A stretch of DNA of 8,846 nucleotides from Pseudomonadota bacterium (GTDB lineage Bacteria; Pseudomonadota; Alphaproteobacteria; Rhizobiales; Xanthobacteraceae): assembly GCA_023423415.1 (NCBI GenBank), contig JAFAFP010000127.1, positions 1 through 8,846 on the forward strand. Direction: 5' to 3'. The notes below the pieces were generated by a model that worked only from the letters and a program-made list of their open reading frames with translations, had not been told where the DNA came from and made no database searches. The number at the start of each line of letters is the position of its first letter. Within the stretch, counting starts at the first letter, position 1. Position numbers and translations under genes: made by a program. Below are positions 6,051 through 8,846 of this stretch, piece after piece.

Positions 6051-6959
6051 ATGACGCAACCCGAAAGGCGCCGCGAGTTCCACCTCGCGGGCACGCGCTT
6101 TGTTGCGCCCAAGCTGGCAGCGGGCCTTTATCTCGTTGCGACACCGATCGGCAACCTTGGCGACATCACATTGCGCGCGCTTCAGACACTCGCAGCCGCA
6201 GACCTCATTGCCTGCGAAGATACGCGCGTCAGCCGCAAGCTGATGGATCATTACGGCATTGAAACGGCGCTGACGCCCTACCATGAGCATAACGCGGCAG
6301 CGGCACGGCCGAAGCTGCTCGCGCGCGTCACCGATGGCGCGGCCGTCGCGCTGATCTCCGATGCCGGCACCCCGCTGATTTCCGATCCCGGCTTCAAACT
6401 GGTGCGCGAAGCACGCGATGCGGGTCTCGCGGTAACAGCCTTGCCTGGCGCATCGTCCGTCCTCACGGCACTTGTTGCGTCGGGCCTGCCGACAGATCGA
6501 TTCCTGTTCGAAGGCTTTCTGCCTGCGAAGGCAACACAGCGACGCGCACGCATCACCGAACTTGCGCGCATTTCAGCGAGCATCGTTCTGTTCGAATCGG
6601 GACCGCGCATCGCTGAAGCGCTGGCCGATCTCGCAGCCACCTTTGGCAATCGCGAAGCCGCGATCTGCCGGGAACTCACCAAACTGCACGAAGAAATCCG
6701 CCGCGAGTCACTTCCGGCGCTGGCAAAGCACTACGCGGGCGATGCGGAAACGCGCGGCGAGTTCGTCGTCGTCATCGCCCCGCCTCAGGGTGACACGCAG
6801 CCGGCCGCAGACGATGTCGATGCGCTCATTCGCGCCGCGCTTCAGCGCGTGTCGGTGAAAGACGCAGTCGGCGAGATCGTCGCCGCCACCGGTCTGCCAC
6901 GCCGGGACGTCTACCAGCGTGCACTCGAGCTATCAAAAGAACGCGCCGATGGCGTCTAA
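6051..6959 (+). CDS. rsmI: RsmI, 16S rRNA (cytidine1402-2'-O)-methyltransferase
   Basis: This 302-residue cytoplasmic enzyme uses S-adenosylmethionine to 2'-O-methylate C1402 of 16S rRNA in the decoding centre, where RsmH adds a second methyl on N4. Diagnostic segments of the tetrapyrrole-methylase-fold family are present: LYLVATPIGNLGDITLRAL (26-44), the first SAM-binding loop; ACEDTRVSRKL (54-64); ALISDAGTPLISDPG (100-114); ALPGASSVLTALVASGLP (130-147); FLFEGFLP (151-158); and CRELTKLHEE (206-215). The C-terminal portion (about 250-302) carries the small helical domain usual in RsmI. Length is normal, with a roughly 24-residue N-terminal lead before the fold, as is common in alphaproteobacteria. 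The start is supported by AGGTG at 6041-6045. The gene overlaps yraN at its 3' end, suggesting a two-gene transcript. Confidence 0.96.
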   Translation: MTQPERRREFHLAGTRFVAPKLAAGLYLVATPIGNLGDITLRALQTLAAADLIACEDTRVSRKLMDHYGIETALTPYHEHNAAAARPKLLARVTDGAAVALISDAGTPLISDPGFKLVREARDAGLAVTALPGASSVLTALVASGLPTDRFLFEGFLPAKATQRRARITELARISASIVLFESGPRIAEALADLAATFGNREAAICRELTKLHEEIRRESLPALAKHYAGDAETRGEFVVVIAPPQGDTQPAADDVDALIRAALQRVSVKDAVGEIVAATGLPRRDVYQRALELSKERADGV

Positions 6960-7329
6960 GCCGCCGGTCGCTCCAGAACGTCAGGTCGCATTCAAGCTCG
7001 GCCTGTCGGCCGAGAGCCGCGCCTCAGCCTTTCTGATGGCTAAGGGATTTCGGATCGTCGCGCGGCGATGGCGCTGCCCTGCCGGCGAGATCGATATCGT
7101 CGCGAAACGCGGCAATCTGCTGATCTTCGTCGAAGTGAAAGCGCGCGAAAAGCTCGACGATGCGGCCTATTCTGTCACTGAGCGGCAGCAGCGCCGGATC
7201 GCTGCCGCGGCGGCCGGATGGCTCGCAGTCAATCCCGACGACGCCATGCGCGACATGCGCTTCGATGTGATCCTCGTCGCTCCGCGGGCCTGGCCACGGC
7301 ACATTACCGCGGCGTTCGAAGCCGAGTGA
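6949..7329 (+). CDS. yraN: YraN, UPF0102 family nuclease-fold protein
   Basis: This 126-residue protein belongs to the UPF0102/YraN family, which has a Holliday-junction-resolvase-like PD-(D/E)xK nuclease fold. It has no settled function, though it is generally linked to DNA processing. The core is visible: GLSAESRASAFLMAKGF (18-34), RRWRCPAGEIDIVAKRG (39-55) with Asp49, and LIFVEVKARE (58-67) with Glu62 and Lys64, so the putative metal-binding residues are all present. RFDVILV follows at 104-110. I chose ATG 6949, which overlaps the end of rsmI by 11 bases and gives a normal family length. An in-frame GTG at 6919 would add ten residues and overlap by 41 bases. No strong Shine-Dalgarno is seen, so translation may be coupled to rsmI. 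The next gene in many relatives is gshB; here it is a convergent chemotaxis receptor. Confidence 0.93.
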   Translation: MASKPPVAPERQVAFKLGLSAESRASAFLMAKGFRIVARRWRCPAGEIDIVAKRGNLLIFVEVKAREKLDDAAYSVTERQQRRIAAAAAGWLAVNPDDAMRDMRFDVILVAPRAWPRHITAAFEAE

Positions 7330-7333
7330 GACG

Positions 7334-8846
7334 TTACGCGACCCGCAGGCGTTCGAAGAACTGATCCATCTGTCCACGCATGCGCGAGGCGAGCTGGTCG
7401 AGCCGATCCGAGACGTCCTGCGCCGCATCGGCGTGGGTGCGGCTGATGCCGGTGGCTTCGCTGACCTGACCGATCTGATCGGCTGTATCCGCCGAACGAC
7501 GCGATGCTGTCTCCACGCTGCGGGCGATTTCCTGTGTCGCCGCCCCCTGCTCGGTCACCGCCGCAGCGATTGCGCTCGAGATTTCGCCGATATCCCGGAT
7601 TGTTCGCTTGATGTCGCTGATCGCAGCGATCGAACGATCGGTGGCCTGCTGCATGCTCGAGATCTGGATGCCTATATCTTCCGTCGCTTTCGCGGTCTGG
7701 CCCGCCAGCGCCTTGACCTCACCGGCGACCACCGCAAAGCCGCGGCCGGCGTCGCCCGCGCGCGCCGCCTCGATGGTGGCGTTCAGCGCCAGAAGATTGG
7801 TCTGTTCGGCGATCTCATTGATCATGCGGATGACATCGCCGATCCGGCTGGCTGCCTCGTTCAGTTCATTGACGGTGCGATTGGTCGCCTCCGCCTCGCC
7901 CACCGCTTTCATCGCAATCTCGTTTGATTGCGAGACCTGACGCTCGATCTCCATCACCGACATCGCCAATTCTTCGGCCGCCGATGCGATGTCGCGAACA
8001 TTGGCGCTCGATTCAGCTGATGCATCGGTCGCACGTCCGGTACGATCGAGCGTGATGTCAACGGCCTTGGCCAGTTCCGTCGCCGCCGTTTTTGCCCGGC
8101 GCGACATCTTCATGAATTCCTTCAACGTACCTTCGGCGTCGGTCGAGAAACGTACGATTTCGGCGTCGATCGTCTCTTGCCGCTTGCGTCGCGCATCCGC
8201 ATCGTCGCGCACCGTGCTGTTGAGCTGCTCGTTGTGACGCATGGTGGCCTGGAAGATCGCGATCGACGTCGCCAGCGCGCCGATTTCGTCGCCGCGGCCA
8301 CGATAAGGGATCGTGACATCAAGCTGGCCATCGGCCACTTGCTCGGTGACTTGGGTAATCGCGGTCAACGGCCGGATGCAGGATCGCCAGACGATGATCG
8401 TTCCGGTCGCGGCCAGAAGAAGCAGTAAGGCAGCCAACGCGCTGAGCAGCCAGGCGGATTGATGCGCCACCCGATCAATCTTTGCATAGAGCTGTTTCGA
8501 TCGTTGCGCATAGGTCTGCCCCAACGCATCGATATCGCGGGTCAATGCCGCGATCACAGCTTCATCACCACTTTGACGAAGCGCGGCCGGGTCGGCGGCA
8601 CCACGGCGAGCAAGATCGCGCCGCTGCTCCTGAAAATCCTTAATCCTCTGTGAGAAAGCCTCGAACGCCGTCTGGTCTTCGGGATTGATCTGCCATTTCA
8701 GTTCGGTCATGGCATCACCCAGCCGATCGTTGAAGGCGATCAATTTGGCTGCCGCAGGTCGTGCGGCTGCAACCTCCGGCGCAAGGGCAAGCCCGCGCGT
8801 TTCCATTCCGATGGCGTGGAGCAGAGAGTTGATCCGCTCCAATTGG
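7334..8846 (-). CDS. Methyl-accepting chemotaxis protein, N-terminus beyond window
   Basis: The frame is open to the right edge, and about 503 residues are visible; the first transmembrane helix and part of the sensor region lie outside. Positions are counted from the TTG (Leu) codon at 8842. Residues up to about 128 are a helical, charged, presumably periplasmic sensor segment of unknown ligand. A second transmembrane helix spans about 129-152 (ALAALLLLLAATGTIIVW). It is followed by a HAMP domain (about 153-206, RPLTAIT and DEIGAL) and a long coiled-coil signalling domain (about 250-490). The hairpin tip is nearly canonical: INEIAEQTNLLALNATIEAA from 341, then RAGDAGRGFAVVAGEVKALA to 380, which binds CheA/CheW. 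There is no C-terminal CheR-docking pentapeptide (the end is FFERLRVA). The stop lies 4 bases from the yraN stop, with no room for a terminator. The TTG at 8842 is an internal Leu, not a start. Confidence 0.95.
   Translation of the reverse strand, partial: QLERINSLLHAIGMETRGLALAPEVAAARPAAAKLIAFNDRLGDAMTELKWQINPEDQTAFEAFSQRIKDFQEQRRDLARRGAADPAALRQSGDEAVIAALTRDIDALGQTYAQRSKQLYAKIDRVAHQSAWLLSALAALLLLLAATGTIIVWRSCIRPLTAITQVTEQVADGQLDVTIPYRGRGDEIGALATSIAIFQATMRHNEQLNSTVRDDADARRKRQETIDAEIVRFSTDAEGTLKEFMKMSRRAKTAATELAKAVDITLDRTGRATDASAESSANVRDIASAAEELAMSVMEIERQVSQSNEIAMKAVGEAEATNRTVNELNEAASRIGDVIRMINEIAEQTNLLALNATIEAARAGDAGRGFAVVAGEVKALAGQTAKATEDIGIQISSMQQATDRSIAAISDIKRTIRDIGEISSAIAAAVTEQGAATQEIARSVETASRRSADTADQIGQVSEATGISRTHADAAQDVSDRLDQLASRMRGQMDQFFERLRVA

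Noticed and set aside
6919..6948. GTG 6919 as the yraN start
   Set aside because: It would extend the rsmI overlap to 41 bases and add ten residues that are not family-like; ATG 6949 gives a standard length.
8840..8842. TTG 8842 as the start of the chemotaxis receptor
   Set aside because: The frame continues to the edge of the window and the first transmembrane helix expected for a receptor of this type is missing, so the gene is cut by the window.

Overview
The window looks like chromosomal DNA of an alphaproteobacterium, most likely Hyphomicrobiales and Bradyrhizobium/Rhodopseudomonas-like. The evidence is the GC-rich coding style, the protein families and the gene order hemW / LppC-like lipoprotein / rsmI / yraN, which I recall as a conserved block in that order. 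This is judged from memory of those families, not from a database search.

Layout. Bases 1-126 are the 3' end of an IS5-family transposase entering from the left. One base later, and convergent with it, ends a large secreted RTX protein (minus strand, 128-3211, 1027 aa). The RTX protein has no signal peptide. Its N-terminal half resembles the GH64 beta-1,3-glucanase / thaumatin-like superfamily, followed by an unassigned beta-rich middle, a tandemly duplicated calcium-binding repeat region and a C-terminal end of the type I secretion type. No type I transporter genes are visible, so the exporter must be encoded elsewhere. The IS remnant and the RTX gene together look like accessory DNA placed upstream of hemW, where rph-rdgB is often found in relatives.

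From 3479 onward the region is mostly housekeeping. hemW (plus strand, radical SAM haem chaperone) converges on an LppC/LpoA-type periplasmic-binding-fold lipoprotein (minus strand) across a REP-like hairpin. The lipoprotein is divergent from rsmI (plus strand, 16S rRNA C1402 2'-O-methyltransferase), and rsmI overlaps yraN (plus strand, UPF0102 nuclease-fold protein). yraN runs to within 4 bp of the end of a methyl-accepting chemotaxis protein (minus strand), whose N-terminus lies beyond the right edge.

The protein functions are not one pathway: haem delivery, cell-wall synthesis control, ribosome modification, DNA processing, chemotaxis, and a secreted putative glucan-active or thaumatin-like protein. 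The observations I find most worth checking are: (1) the GH64-like/RTX fusion, with an apparently retained catalytic Glu but an Asn where the family Asp would be expected; (2) a perfect TTAA-N7-TTAA (CtrA-type) box lying across the hemW start codon, with a second CtrA-like half-site in the lipoprotein/rsmI promoter region; and (3) the IS/RTX junction, where two convergent genes stop one base apart within CTAGACTAG. I found no CRISPR array, tRNA, rRNA or recognisable defence system, and no clear sign of a wholly new multi-gene system.
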